From the NCBI GenBank assembly GCA_013694845.1, contig JACDBQ010000831.1:1-6144 (forward strand): a stretch of 6,144 nt of DNA, read 5' to 3'. The notes beneath the pieces were generated by a model. That model was not told where the DNA came from and did not search any database. It saw only the letters and a list, made by a program, of their open reading frames with translations. The translations under genes were made by a program, and so were the position numbers. Below are positions 1 to 5,868 of the stretch, one piece after another. How positions within the stretch are numbered: position 1 is the stretch's first letter; each line of letters begins with the position of its first letter. This DNA is from Acidobacteriota bacterium. GTDB lineage: Bacteria > Acidobacteriota > Vicinamibacteria > Vicinamibacterales > 2-12-FULL-66-21.

Positions 1-291
1 CGCGAGACGGCCGAGGGACGCGGCGGCGAGAAGAAGCCGCAGCTCATCGTCAGCTTTACCAAGGCGTGGAAGACGGCGTGCCGTCTGGCCGGTTGCCCCG
101 GTCGTATTCCGCATGACCTCCGGCGCACCGCGATCCGGAGCCTGGTCCGTGCGGGGATCTCGGAGAGCGTTGCGATGAAGATGTCCGGGCATCGCACTCG
201 GAGCGTGTTTGACCGCTACGACATTACGTCGAAGGGCGATATGGACGATGCAGCCCGGAAGCTGGATCGTGCGGCTGGAGTTACGATTTAG
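1..291 (+). CDS. Tyrosine recombinase/phage-type integrase, C-terminal part (5' end outside window)
   Basis: The + strand is open from the first base to a TAG at 289-291, giving 96 residues with no start codon needed, so the gene begins to the left of the window. The fragment carries the C-terminal half of the tyrosine recombinase catalytic domain. It has the HxxR box as HDLRR (H38, R41 of the fragment), a second conserved His in MSGHRT (H64), and the nucleophilic tyrosine in FDRYDI (Y73). The spacing of these residues and the Ala/Arg-rich tail match integrases of prophages and genomic islands. Such enzymes cut and rejoin DNA at attachment sites through a 3'-phosphotyrosine link. The first catalytic Arg and the DNA-binding N-terminus would lie upstream and cannot be checked. 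The stop is 61 bases from the 3' end of tRNA-Cys, which is the classic position for an island integrase. XerC/XerD is less likely given this context. Confidence 0.85.
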   Translation, partial: RETAEGRGGEKKPQLIVSFTKAWKTACRLAGCPGRIPHDLRRTAIRSLVRAGISESVAMKMSGHRTRSVFDRYDITSKGDMDDAARKLDRAAGVTI

Positions 292-352
292 TTACGACTG
301 ACATGGAAATCGCCCGAGGAAGGATCGAGACTCGCTGATTTGCTAAGGAATT

Positions 353-426
<74 letters not shown>

Positions 427-440
427 GATCGGAAAGCCTA

Positions 441-469
441 ATTGTGCAGGGAAATTCCGGCCGCGTCTA
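441..469 (-). promoter_or_regulatory. Possible sigma70-type promoter for tRNA-Cys
   Basis: Read on the - strand, TAGACG (464-469) and CACAAT (441-446) each match four of six consensus positions for -35 and -10 and are separated by exactly 17 bases. Transcription would start a few bases before the mature tRNA 5' end at 426. The matches are modest and the call rests on spacing and position only. Confidence 0.3.
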
Positions 470-681
470 CAGAGAGCGGCGACACCGCTGTGTCGGTGGG
501 CCGATAGGGATCATGTTCAGGTTTAGCTAACCTTACTAGCAGCGTCCGAAAACCAGCCTCCGAAACCGCGCCCGGGAGTCCTGATCTTCCTGCTCACCCA
601 GCGCGCGGAACGGAGCCGGCGACGAAGCGCCGGCGGAGAGGAGCGCGCAGGAGCGGCCACGGGCCGCGACATTTCAAAAAA

Positions 682-756
682 TGGAGCGGGAAACGGGATT
701 CGAACCCGCGACTTCGACCTTGGCAAGGTCGCACTCTACCACTGAGTTATTCCCGC
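682..756 (-). tRNA. tRNA-Gly (anticodon GCC), CCA encoded
   Basis: The - strand forms a complete cloverleaf. The acceptor stem GCGGGAA/TTCCCGC pairs 750-756 with 686-692. The D stem is ACTC/GAGT, the anticodon stem is CGACC/GGTCG with loop TTGCCAA, and the T arm contains GTTCGAATC. The anticodon is GCC (complement of 722-724). The discriminator is U (685) and CCA is encoded at 682-684. It lies 255 bases upstream of tRNA-Cys on the same strand. That gap is long for a tight tRNA cluster, so separate promoters are plausible. Confidence 0.96.
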
Positions 757-814
757 ATGTCCTGGTCGCAGACGAGCCGCACGGCAGCCCGGATCCGCAC
801 TGTCAGAAGGCGTC

Positions 815-844
815 ATGGTACCACAGGGCCCAAACACCGGGCAA
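815..844 (-). promoter_or_regulatory. Possible sigma70-type promoter upstream of tRNA-Gly
   Basis: On the - strand TTGCCC (839-844) and TACCAT (815-820) each match four of six consensus bases and are 18 bases apart. They lie in the 194-base gene-free gap between the DUF2007-like gene and tRNA-Gly, about 60 bases upstream of the mature tRNA. No other function for this gap is visible. The call is tentative. Confidence 0.3.
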
Positions 845-950
845 GGTCCCGCGGCCCGCGTGCCCTCTCAGTTGCTCCTGGCCGGAACGAAACGGGGGCT
901 GGTTTTCACCTCCGCCGGGGTTGGACCGACCGCCGGTGTCCCTACGCTGG

Positions 951-1202
951 CTACTCGGTCAACCCGTCCTCGTCACTCGACTCCTGCGGAGATTGGAGCA
1001 CGAGAATCGCCCGCTGTTCATCTTCGGCCCGGACGAACAGTCGAACGCCGCCGGACCCGAACATGTAGTGCGGCGCTATCGACGCGGTGAAGGGCTGGTC
1101 GAGAAATCCTGCGATTCCACTGCCCTCGAGCACGGAGAGCGCAAATTCCGCCTGACGAAGGTCAAGGAAGCGGCCGATCTCAACTGGCTCGTTCGGTTCC
1201 AT
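951..1202 (-). CDS. DUF2007-like small soluble protein (putative signal-transducing protein family)
   Basis: With the ATG at 1200-1202 the product is 83 residues starting MEPNEPVEIGRF. The pattern fits the DUF2007 fold: a first strand, then a helix in LRQAEFALSVLEGSGIAGFL, a variable loop with a bulky segment (APHYMFG), a GGVRLFVRAED strand, and a helix EQRAILVL. Members are small ferredoxin-like proteins called putative signal-transducing proteins, with no established substrate. The acidic tail (SSDEDGLTE) is variable. A TTG at 1260-1262 in the same frame would add 20 residues that look unlike the family and would overlap the preceding gene, so I prefer 1202. No clear Shine-Dalgarno sequence precedes either start. 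The gene lies 37 bases after the small membrane protein gene in the same direction and is probably co-transcribed with it. Confidence 0.72.
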   Translation of the reverse strand: MEPNEPVEIGRFLDLRQAEFALSVLEGSGIAGFLDQPFTASIAPHYMFGSGGVRLFVRAEDEQRAILVLQSPQESSDEDGLTE

Positions 1203-1239
1203 CGAGGTGGCCTGTTCTGCTGCACCGTGCGCGGACAAG

Positions 1240-1431
1240 TCAGGTTCGCGTCGTGCCCGCAAGGGAAGCTGGCGGTGTCCTGCGCCCGAGGTAAGAGGCG
1301 ATGGCAGACGACAGGAGACTCAGCCCGAGCACGCCGTAGACGACAGGCGTCCGGATCTCTCCCTCGAGCCGGAAGTATGCGAGCACCCCGATCACGGCCA
1401 TGGCCCCATAAAACGCGAGTGCCTTCGCCAT
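1240..1431 (-). CDS. Small two-helix inner-membrane protein, function unknown
   Basis: The 63-residue product starts MAKALAFYGAMAVIGVLAYF. It has two hydrophobic segments, at about residues 5-20 and 29-47, separated by a short charged hinge (RLEGEIRTP), and a polar tail rich in Thr and Arg. This suggests a hairpin in the cytoplasmic membrane. The ATG at 1429-1431 has GAGGG just upstream, the best Shine-Dalgarno-like match among the genes here, although very close to the start. An alternative ATG at residue 11 would cut into the first helix. The gene sits between the yraN-like gene (52-base gap) and the DUF2007-like gene (37-base gap). I do not recognise a family. The consistent strand and the helix pattern support a real gene. 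Confidence 0.6.
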   Translation of the reverse strand: MAKALAFYGAMAVIGVLAYFRLEGEIRTPVVYGVLGLSLLSSAIASYLGRRTPPASLAGTTRT

Positions 1432-1483
1432 GCCCTCAGCTTAGCGGTTTTGCGAGCGGCAGGGCACCAGGGCGCGGGACCTG

Positions 1484-1858
1484 TCAGCGCGACGCATCGA
1501 ACGCCGCCCGGATCACGGTCACCTTCGGCGGACCCGTCGGCTGATCGTCGATCGCCACCACGTCGAACCGGACGGCACATTTGTCGTACAAATCGTTTCT
1601 CGCCAGGTAGTCCACCGCCATCCGCACCACCCGCCGCTGCTTATCGGGCGTGACGGATTCCGCCGCCGCACCATACCCGATCCCAGACTTTCGCCGGACC
1701 TCTACGAACACGACCGATCCGGCTTCACGCGCGATGATGTCGATTTCGCCGAACCGCGTCCGGTAACCCCGCGCAACTATTGCGTACCCCAGCGCCGTCA
1801 ACTCCGTAGCGGCGAGATCCTCGCCGGTTCTCCCCAGGTGCTGCCGGGCGGTGGTCAT
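1484..1858 (-). CDS. yraN: UPF0102/YraN family protein, predicted nuclease fold
   Basis: The 124-residue product starts MTTARQHLGRTGEDLAATEL, the typical N-terminus of UPF0102 proteins. The family core follows: GYAIVARGYRTRFGEIDIIARE, then VVFVEVRRKS, then a VTPDKQRRVVRMAVDYL helix and a closing VRFDVVAI strand. GEID plus EVR gives the acidic E-D-E arrangement of a restriction-endonuclease-like fold, with Arg where many relatives have Lys. The biochemical role in the cell is not established. The ATG at 1856-1858 matches the family start. A TTG at 1886-1888 would add ten hydrophobic residues unlike the family. Length is normal for UPF0102. It is the first gene of the three-gene - strand group, and its upstream region is occupied by the inverted-repeat element ending at 1911. 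The rnhB/rplS neighbours common elsewhere are absent here. Confidence 0.9.
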   Translation of the reverse strand: MTTARQHLGRTGEDLAATELTALGYAIVARGYRTRFGEIDIIAREAGSVVFVEVRRKSGIGYGAAAESVTPDKQRRVVRMAVDYLARNDLYDKCAVRFDVVAIDDQPTGPPKVTVIRAAFDASR

Positions 1859-1910
1859 GTCCGGAACGACAAACAAGAGCGAGGCCAAGATCGCACTAGG
1901 GGCTCGCTGC

Positions 1911-2022
1911 TAGGAGCGTGTCCGAGTACCAAAATCGGTGGTTTTCGCGATCGGACCGCGCGGTTTTCCTAATGATTTCGAGGCGCGGTTTCGTGAAAAC
2001 CGATTACTCGGACACGCTCCTA
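1911..2022. mobile_element. MITE-like 112-bp inverted-repeat element
   Basis: The 18 bases TAGGAGCGTGTCCGAGTA at 1911-1928 recur as a perfect reverse complement at 2005-2022. The inner arms continue imperfectly (ATCGG, then TTTTC, then CGA, at 1934-1950 against 1991-2004), so nearly the whole unit can fold into one long hairpin. Taking the ends as GGAGCG...CGCTCC, the element is 1913-2020 and is flanked by TA on both sides, as expected for a TA target duplication of the IS630/Tc1-mariner type. That family assignment is inference. TA is self-complementary, so here it could equally be part of the repeat. The unit has no coding capacity. It lies 52 bases upstream of the yraN-like start, where it could affect transcript ends or expression. 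Confidence 0.6.
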
Positions 2023-2381
2023 GGTGCTCGGTGCTGAGAGGTTGTGAACTAATCGCCGCCGCACCCCAATTGGCAGACTGCGACACTCCGGAATCAGACG
2101 GAGTGTTGCAACTTCCAAGGGTTATGGTGAGCGGTCTGCTGCGCCGAAGGCAGGTCGGCCCTACCGCGCCTCACCGAACGCGGGGAAAACCCGCCTCCGG
2201 CGCCTGCCTGACGGTGCCCGCGTTCGCTCGGGTTAGCCGTACACCCGCCCTGATCAGTGTCGGCAGCCGGGTTTTGTTGTTGCAGCCGTGGCGATCCCTG
2301 CGAACGCGGAGAGGACGCCTGCGGCAGGTTTTCGAACTGACGCGACCCGCGGCGCAACTCGCCAACGGCCGTGCGGTGCTC
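2023..2381. other. Gene-free stretch between two inverted-repeat elements
   Basis: I see no recognisable gene on either strand. Open frames cross the region, for example the + strand from 1938 to 2603, but their third codon positions lack the strong G/C bias of the confident genes, and their products are low-complexity Arg/Pro/Ala sequence with no motif. A strong hairpin lies at 2079-2110. The stretch may be decayed or inserted DNA. Confidence 0.5.
2079..2110. repeat. 12-bp stem-loop
   Basis: TGCGACACTCCG at 2079-2090 pairs with CGGAGTGTTGCA at 2099-2110. One G-U wobble interrupts an otherwise perfect 12-bp stem around an 8-base loop (GAATCAGA). No T-run follows on either strand, so it is not a standard intrinsic terminator. 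It lies 56 bases from the 112-bp element but shares no sequence with it. Confidence 0.55.
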
Positions 2382-2641
2382 GCTTCGGCGGAGTCATGTC
2401 AGGGCCTCGGCGCGATGCGGGCAGCCCGCTACGTCAGTTCTGAAAAACGACCTGCCGGCGTCCCCCATCGGCGGAGGCGCCACTTTCGTCGCAGGGGTGT
2501 GCACGACCTCGTGATCCAACCGATCCTTGACCGGCCCGCGGATGACCCGAGCCGGAGCCGCCGTCGAAAGACTCGCGCCGGAAGGGCGGTTTTCCGGGCG
2601 TAGGCCGAGGCGCCGAGGCCCTGACATGAGTCCGCCGAAGC
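2382..2641. repeat. 260-bp unit bounded by 32-bp inverted repeats
   Basis: Positions 2382-2413 are the reverse complement of 2610-2641, with a single mismatch (2393 against 2630). Each arm contains the core TCATGTCAGGGCCTCGGCG. About 196 bases lie between the arms and contain no recognisable gene. Arms this long and this exact suggest terminal inverted repeats of a small non-autonomous element, or a fold-back structure. Target duplications are not clear: only TC is shared by the immediate flanks. A cruciform or RNA-level stem is equally possible. Confidence 0.5.
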
Positions 2642-2852
2642 TCACCCAAACCGAAGTCTTGACTTCTGACGCCAGTGTTGGTTGACGTGGGGAATCTTGC
2701 GAGGGCTTTCCGTCGGCCGGCGCACCAATGATGCGTAGGCTCGTTGCGAGCGAGAGCGCCAGCAGCACGACGATGGCGGCGACAGGCAGGACGAGGCGGC
2801 GGCGCCAGCAATGTTCCAGTTCGTCCAGCAGCAGGCGGATCCTCGTGTTCAC
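2394..2852 (-). pseudogene. Membrane-anchored ORF with a doubtful 3' half, possibly interrupted gene
   Basis: A GTG at 2850-2852 opens a 152-residue frame. The first 42 residues look genuine: a charged amphipathic start (MNTRIRLLLDELEHCWRRR) then one strong transmembrane helix at about residues 20-38, with G/C in nearly every third codon position. From about residue 43 (near 2726) the third-position bias falls and the product becomes low-complexity. From residue 71 it reads through the right arm of the 32-bp inverted repeat, and the TGA stop lies inside the left arm. The simplest reading is a gene for a single-pass membrane protein whose original 3' end was lost or replaced by inserted DNA. 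It lies 85 bases downstream of the aminotransferase stop on the same strand. No family was recognised, and no Shine-Dalgarno sequence is clear. It could also be a chance frame. Confidence 0.35.
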
Positions 2853-2937
2853 GGGCGACTGGAAGTCGAAGCTGGCCGACGGGACGTTCGAGCTGTCGCG
2901 CTCGAAGAAGTCCTAAACCATCAGCGGGCTGACGCGC

Positions 2938-4269
2938 TCACGCCTTGACGGTGACTTCGACGAGGGCCTCGTCCAGGATCCCGAGCACACTGTCCGCCTG
3001 ACCCCTGGACAGGACCAGGGGGGGCGCAAGGCGCAGTGAACTTCTGCCGGCGCCGAGCACCAGAACACCTCTGCGGAACATGGCCTGGACGAGCGCGTTG
3101 CGTTCGCCCACGGCGCGTTCCTTGGTCGTCCGATCCTTCACCAGCTCGATCCCGATCATCAGGCCCATGCCGCGGACGTCGCCGATCAGCGCGTGCTTCT
3201 GCTGGAGCTGCCGGAGCCCTTCGATGAGATGCGCGCCGACCGCAGCCGCGTTCGCGATCAGTTCGTCTTTCAGGAGCTTGATGGTCGCCTTGGCTGCGGC
3301 GCACGAAACAGGGTTCCCGCCGAACGTGCTGGCGTGGGCTCCCGGCGGCCATGACATGATCTCGGCGCGTGCGCAGGTGATGCCCAGCGGCAATCCCGAC
3401 GCGATCCCCTTCGCAATGTTCACGACATCGGCTTTCAAACCGAAATGTTCGAGTGCGAACATCTTTCCGGTGCGCCCCATGCCGGATTGCACTTCGTCGC
3501 ACACCAGCGCGATCCCGTGCTCCGTGGTCAGCGCGCGCAGCCCCTCGAGAAAAGCCCTGGGGGGAACGATGTAGCCCCCTTCACCCTGAATCGGCTCGAC
3601 GACGATCGCTGCCACTTCGTCGGGCGTGATCAGGTGGACGAACATCTGGTCGCGGATGTACGAGAGCGACGCCTCGGCGCAGGCATCGGCGCTGCCGTTG
3701 AAGCGGTACACGTCGGGGTAGGGTGCGTGATAGACGCCAGGCAGGAACGGGGCGAAGCCCCGCCGCTGAATGGCCTTGCTCGCCGTCAGCGACAGCGAAC
3801 CCATCGAGCGGCCGTGAAAGGCGCCGAGAAAAGCGATGATTCCCTGGCGTTTCGAGTGATACCGCGTCATCTTGATCGCGGCCTCGGTGGCTTCGGTGCC
3901 GGAGTTCGCGAAGAACGTGCGGACGTCCCCCTCGATTGGCACGAGCGAGGCCAGTTCCTCTGCGAGCCGGACCTGCGGCTCGTAGTAGAAGTCGGTGCCC
4001 GACATGTGGATGAACTTGCCGACCTGCTCGGTGATCGCCTTGACGACGGCGGGGTGCGAGACCCCGGTCGAGTTCACCGCGATCCCGGCGGCGCAGTCGA
4101 GGAACCGATTGCCGTCGACGTCTTCGACGACGGCTCCCTCCCCGCGCGCGATCACGAACGGATAGTCGCGGGTGTAGGACGGCGATACGAACTTCGAGTC
4201 CGTCTCGATAATGGCTTTCGCCTTGGGGCCGGGGAGGGCCGTTTTGATGTCAGGTGCGTTCATTTCCAT
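2938..4269 (-). CDS. Class III PLP-dependent aminotransferase (acetylornithine/4-aminobutyrate type)
   Basis: The 443-residue product is full length for a fold-type I, class III aminotransferase. Visible landmarks are the substrate/PLP loop SGTEA (123-127), FHGRS (151-155), VEPIQGEGG (224-232) and CDEVQSGMGRTG with PLP-binding D258. The Schiff-base lysine is K287 in NIAKGIASGLPLG. STFGGNP (314-320) supplies the phosphate-binding Thr from the partner subunit. Such enzymes move an amino group from an omega-amine (4-aminobutyrate, ornithine, acetylornithine or lysine) to 2-oxoglutarate. The N-terminus (LPGPKAKAIIE) and the segment APYPDVYRFN resemble the archaeal-type branch that also holds broad-substrate amino-acid racemases, so the substrate is not settled. 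Two ATGs lie close together (4269 and 4263), and I take the first. Only a weak GGA precedes it. The nearest upstream gene on this strand is cysS, 124 bases away. No arg genes adjoin it, which weakens an argD call. Confidence 0.93.
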   Translation of the reverse strand: MEMNAPDIKTALPGPKAKAIIETDSKFVSPSYTRDYPFVIARGEGAVVEDVDGNRFLDCAAGIAVNSTGVSHPAVVKAITEQVGKFIHMSGTDFYYEPQVRLAEELASLVPIEGDVRTFFANSGTEATEAAIKMTRYHSKRQGIIAFLGAFHGRSMGSLSLTASKAIQRRGFAPFLPGVYHAPYPDVYRFNGSADACAEASLSYIRDQMFVHLITPDEVAAIVVEPIQGEGGYIVPPRAFLEGLRALTTEHGIALVCDEVQSGMGRTGKMFALEHFGLKADVVNIAKGIASGLPLGITCARAEIMSWPPGAHASTFGGNPVSCAAAKATIKLLKDELIANAAAVGAHLIEGLRQLQQKHALIGDVRGMGLMIGIELVKDRTTKERAVGERNALVQAMFRRGVLVLGAGRSSLRLAPPLVLSRGQADSVLGILDEALVEVTVKA

Positions 4270-4290
4270 TTACCGTCCACGTCTTCCATT

Positions 4291-4367
4291 CACAAGGACC
4301 ACCAAGGCCACAACGCACACGAAGACCCATTCATGAAGACCACTTCGTGGCCATGGTGTTCCTGGTG
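4291..4367. repeat. Intergenic imperfect palindrome between cysS and the aminotransferase gene
   Basis: Arms at 4291-4311 and 4347-4367 match as reverse complements at 18 of 21 positions. A further GAAG/CTTC pairing lies inside (4321-4324 with 4343-4346). The left arm is built of CACCAAGG/CACGAAG-like units, similar in style to repeated intergenic hairpins known from several high-GC phyla. The stem follows the cysS stop closely but has no terminal T-run on the - strand. It may protect transcript ends or attenuate read-through into the aminotransferase gene. Confidence 0.5.
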
Positions 4368-4393
4368 GCCGCCGTGGTGGAGCCCGTGGGCCG

Positions 4394-5851
4394 CTATTTC
4401 CGTTTCCAGCGCGTCGCCGAACCCGTATCTTCGAGCAGGATGCCACGCGCATCCAGGTCCTTTCGGATTCGGTCTGCTTCGGCGAAGTTGCGGGCCAGTC
4501 GCGCCGCCTTACGGGCTTCGATCAGCCGCTCGATCTCGTCGATCGGGACGGGCGGGCGCTCGTCTTCCACCCGCCTGAGGGCGAGCACGCCCAGCACTTT
4601 GTCGAACGTCTCGAACGCCGCCCGGACGGCTGGGGCGTCCGCGGCGCCGAGCTCGCCGGTGTCGATCGCAGTGTTGAGCGCTCGCACGAGATCGAAAAGC
4701 ACGCCCAACCCCGCCGCAGTGTTCAGATCGTCGGCGATGTGGGCGGCAAAAGCACTTGACGCTTGCGCCAGCTTCCCGGCAATGGCCTCGCTCGGCGTCG
4801 ACTCGGCGGTGGCGTCCGCTGCCCTCTCCGCCGCGGCCGGCAGGGCGTCGACGCGCGCGAGGAAGTCCGTGATCCTCTTGAGCGCTTCCTCGGCCTGACC
4901 CATCGCGGTCCAGGAGAATTTCAACTGCTTGCGGTAGTGGGTGCCGAGATACAAATACCGCAGCGCCGACGGCCGGAAGCCACGCTCGACGATGTCGGCG
5001 AGGTTGAAGACGTTGCCCAGCGACTTCGACATCTTCTCGGTCCCCTGATCCTCGTCTTCGATCATCAGGTGCTCGACGTGGACCCAGAAGCGTGAGAACT
5101 GCTGGCCGGTGGCTCCTTCGCTCTGGGCGATCTCGTTCTCGTGGTGCGGGAAGATCAGGTCGACCCCGCCTGCGTGAATGTCGATCGGCGGCTCGCCGAG
5201 CAGGCGCAGGGCCATCGCCGAGCACTCGATGTGCCACCCTGGGCGACCGGGGCCGATACCCGGATCCCAGGTCGGCTCGTCCGCCTTGGTCGCCTTCCAG
5301 AGGACGAAGTCACGCGCATCTTCCTTCTCGTATTTGTCGGAATCGACGCGCGCGCCGCTCTTGATGCCGGTGTGATCGAGGTGCGCCAGCTTGCCGTAAT
5401 CGGGCAGCGTCGAGATCTTGAAGTAGATCGATCCGTCGCTTGCGTAGGTATGGCCGTTGCGCTCGAGGGCCTTGATGGTCTCACCCATCGCGGCAATGTT
5501 CTCGTCGTCGGTTGCGCGGGGATTTTCCTCGACAGGCTCCAATCCGAGGGCGACGGCGTCTTCGAGGTAGGCCTCGATGAAACGGCTGGTGTATTCGCGG
5601 AGGGGCACGCCGGCCTTCTGTGATTCGAGGATCGTGCGATCGTCCACGTCAGTGAAGTTCATGACGTGGCGCATCTCGAAGCCCTGATGTTTCAGCGCCC
5701 GCCGGAGCACGTCCGTCGCCACGAACGTCCGGAAGTTGCCGATGTGCCCGCGCGCATAAACGGTGAGACCGCAGGTGTACATGCGGACCGTGCGCCCCTG
5801 CGACGGTGCGAAGTCCTCTTCCCTGCGTGTGAGCGTGTTGTAGAGACGCAT
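4394..5851 (-). CDS. cysS: Cysteine--tRNA ligase (cysteinyl-tRNA synthetase)
   Basis: The 485-residue class I aminoacyl-tRNA synthetase attaches cysteine to tRNA-Cys in the cytoplasm. The N-terminus MRLYNTLTRREEDF leads into MYTCGLTVYARGHIGN, containing the HIGH-type ATP motif (HIGN, 36-39) and zinc ligand C27. The other zinc ligands fit GWHIECSAMA (C210) and FPHHENE (H236, E240). The KMSKS loop is intact at 273-277 (EKMSKSLGN). A helical DALR-type domain follows (about 350-425), then the tRNA-binding C-terminal end with the AEADRIRKDLDARGI motif. Length and motif order are normal. The ATG at 5849-5851 gives the standard family start, but no Shine-Dalgarno sequence is visible. The stop of the upstream 91-residue gene is only 17 bases away, so the two are likely co-transcribed. 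A tRNA-Cys gene lies about 4 kb downstream on the same strand. Confidence 0.98.
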   Translation of the reverse strand: MRLYNTLTRREEDFAPSQGRTVRMYTCGLTVYARGHIGNFRTFVATDVLRRALKHQGFEMRHVMNFTDVDDRTILESQKAGVPLREYTSRFIEAYLEDAVALGLEPVEENPRATDDENIAAMGETIKALERNGHTYASDGSIYFKISTLPDYGKLAHLDHTGIKSGARVDSDKYEKEDARDFVLWKATKADEPTWDPGIGPGRPGWHIECSAMALRLLGEPPIDIHAGGVDLIFPHHENEIAQSEGATGQQFSRFWVHVEHLMIEDEDQGTEKMSKSLGNVFNLADIVERGFRPSALRYLYLGTHYRKQLKFSWTAMGQAEEALKRITDFLARVDALPAAAERAADATAESTPSEAIAGKLAQASSAFAAHIADDLNTAAGLGVLFDLVRALNTAIDTGELGAADAPAVRAAFETFDKVLGVLALRRVEDERPPVPIDEIERLIEARKAARLARNFAEADRIRKDLDARGILLEDTGSATRWKRK

Positions 5852-5868
5852 CGAACGGAACGGCGGGA

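Noticed and set aside
307..341. Imperfect stem between the integrase and tRNA-Cys as a shared terminator
   Set aside because: The stem is only 5 plus 4 bp with an internal loop, and no T-run follows on either strand.
480..634. Short hairpins at 480-495 (CGACAC/GTGTCG) and 615-634 (GCCGGCG/CGCCGGC) between the tRNAs
   Set aside because: Stems of 6-7 bp are common in DNA this GC-rich, and neither has a terminator tail or a repeat partner.
523..726. 67-residue - strand frame starting inside tRNA-Gly
   Set aside because: Its first residues are a reading of the tRNA itself (the SRVRIPFPAP pattern is a common artefact over tRNAs), and the rest is Arg/Ala-rich with no motif.
681..1544. 287-residue + strand frame
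   Set aside because: It begins in tRNA-Gly and runs antisense to the DUF2007-like and small membrane protein genes. No domain is visible, and the MERETGFEPATSTLARSHSTTE start is a known tRNA artefact.
1938..2603. 221-residue + strand frame
   Set aside because: It starts inside the 112-bp inverted-repeat element and crosses the left arm of the second repeat. Third codon positions lack the G/C bias of confident genes, and no motif is seen.
2382..2641. Integron attC site for the 32-bp inverted repeats
   Set aside because: No GTTRRRY/RYYYAAC core sites are present at the arm ends, and no integron integrase motif is seen nearby.
2728..2916. + strand frame ending VFTGDWKSKLADGTFELSRSKKS
   Set aside because: The tail looks protein-like with G/C third positions, but the opposite - strand frame shares the same wobble positions. 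The upstream part is low-complexity Ser/Arg opposite a transmembrane segment. A remnant of a lost gene cannot be excluded.
3445..4578. 377-residue + strand frame antisense to the aminotransferase
   Set aside because: Long antisense frames are expected opposite high-GC genes. The - strand protein has a complete catalytic motif set.
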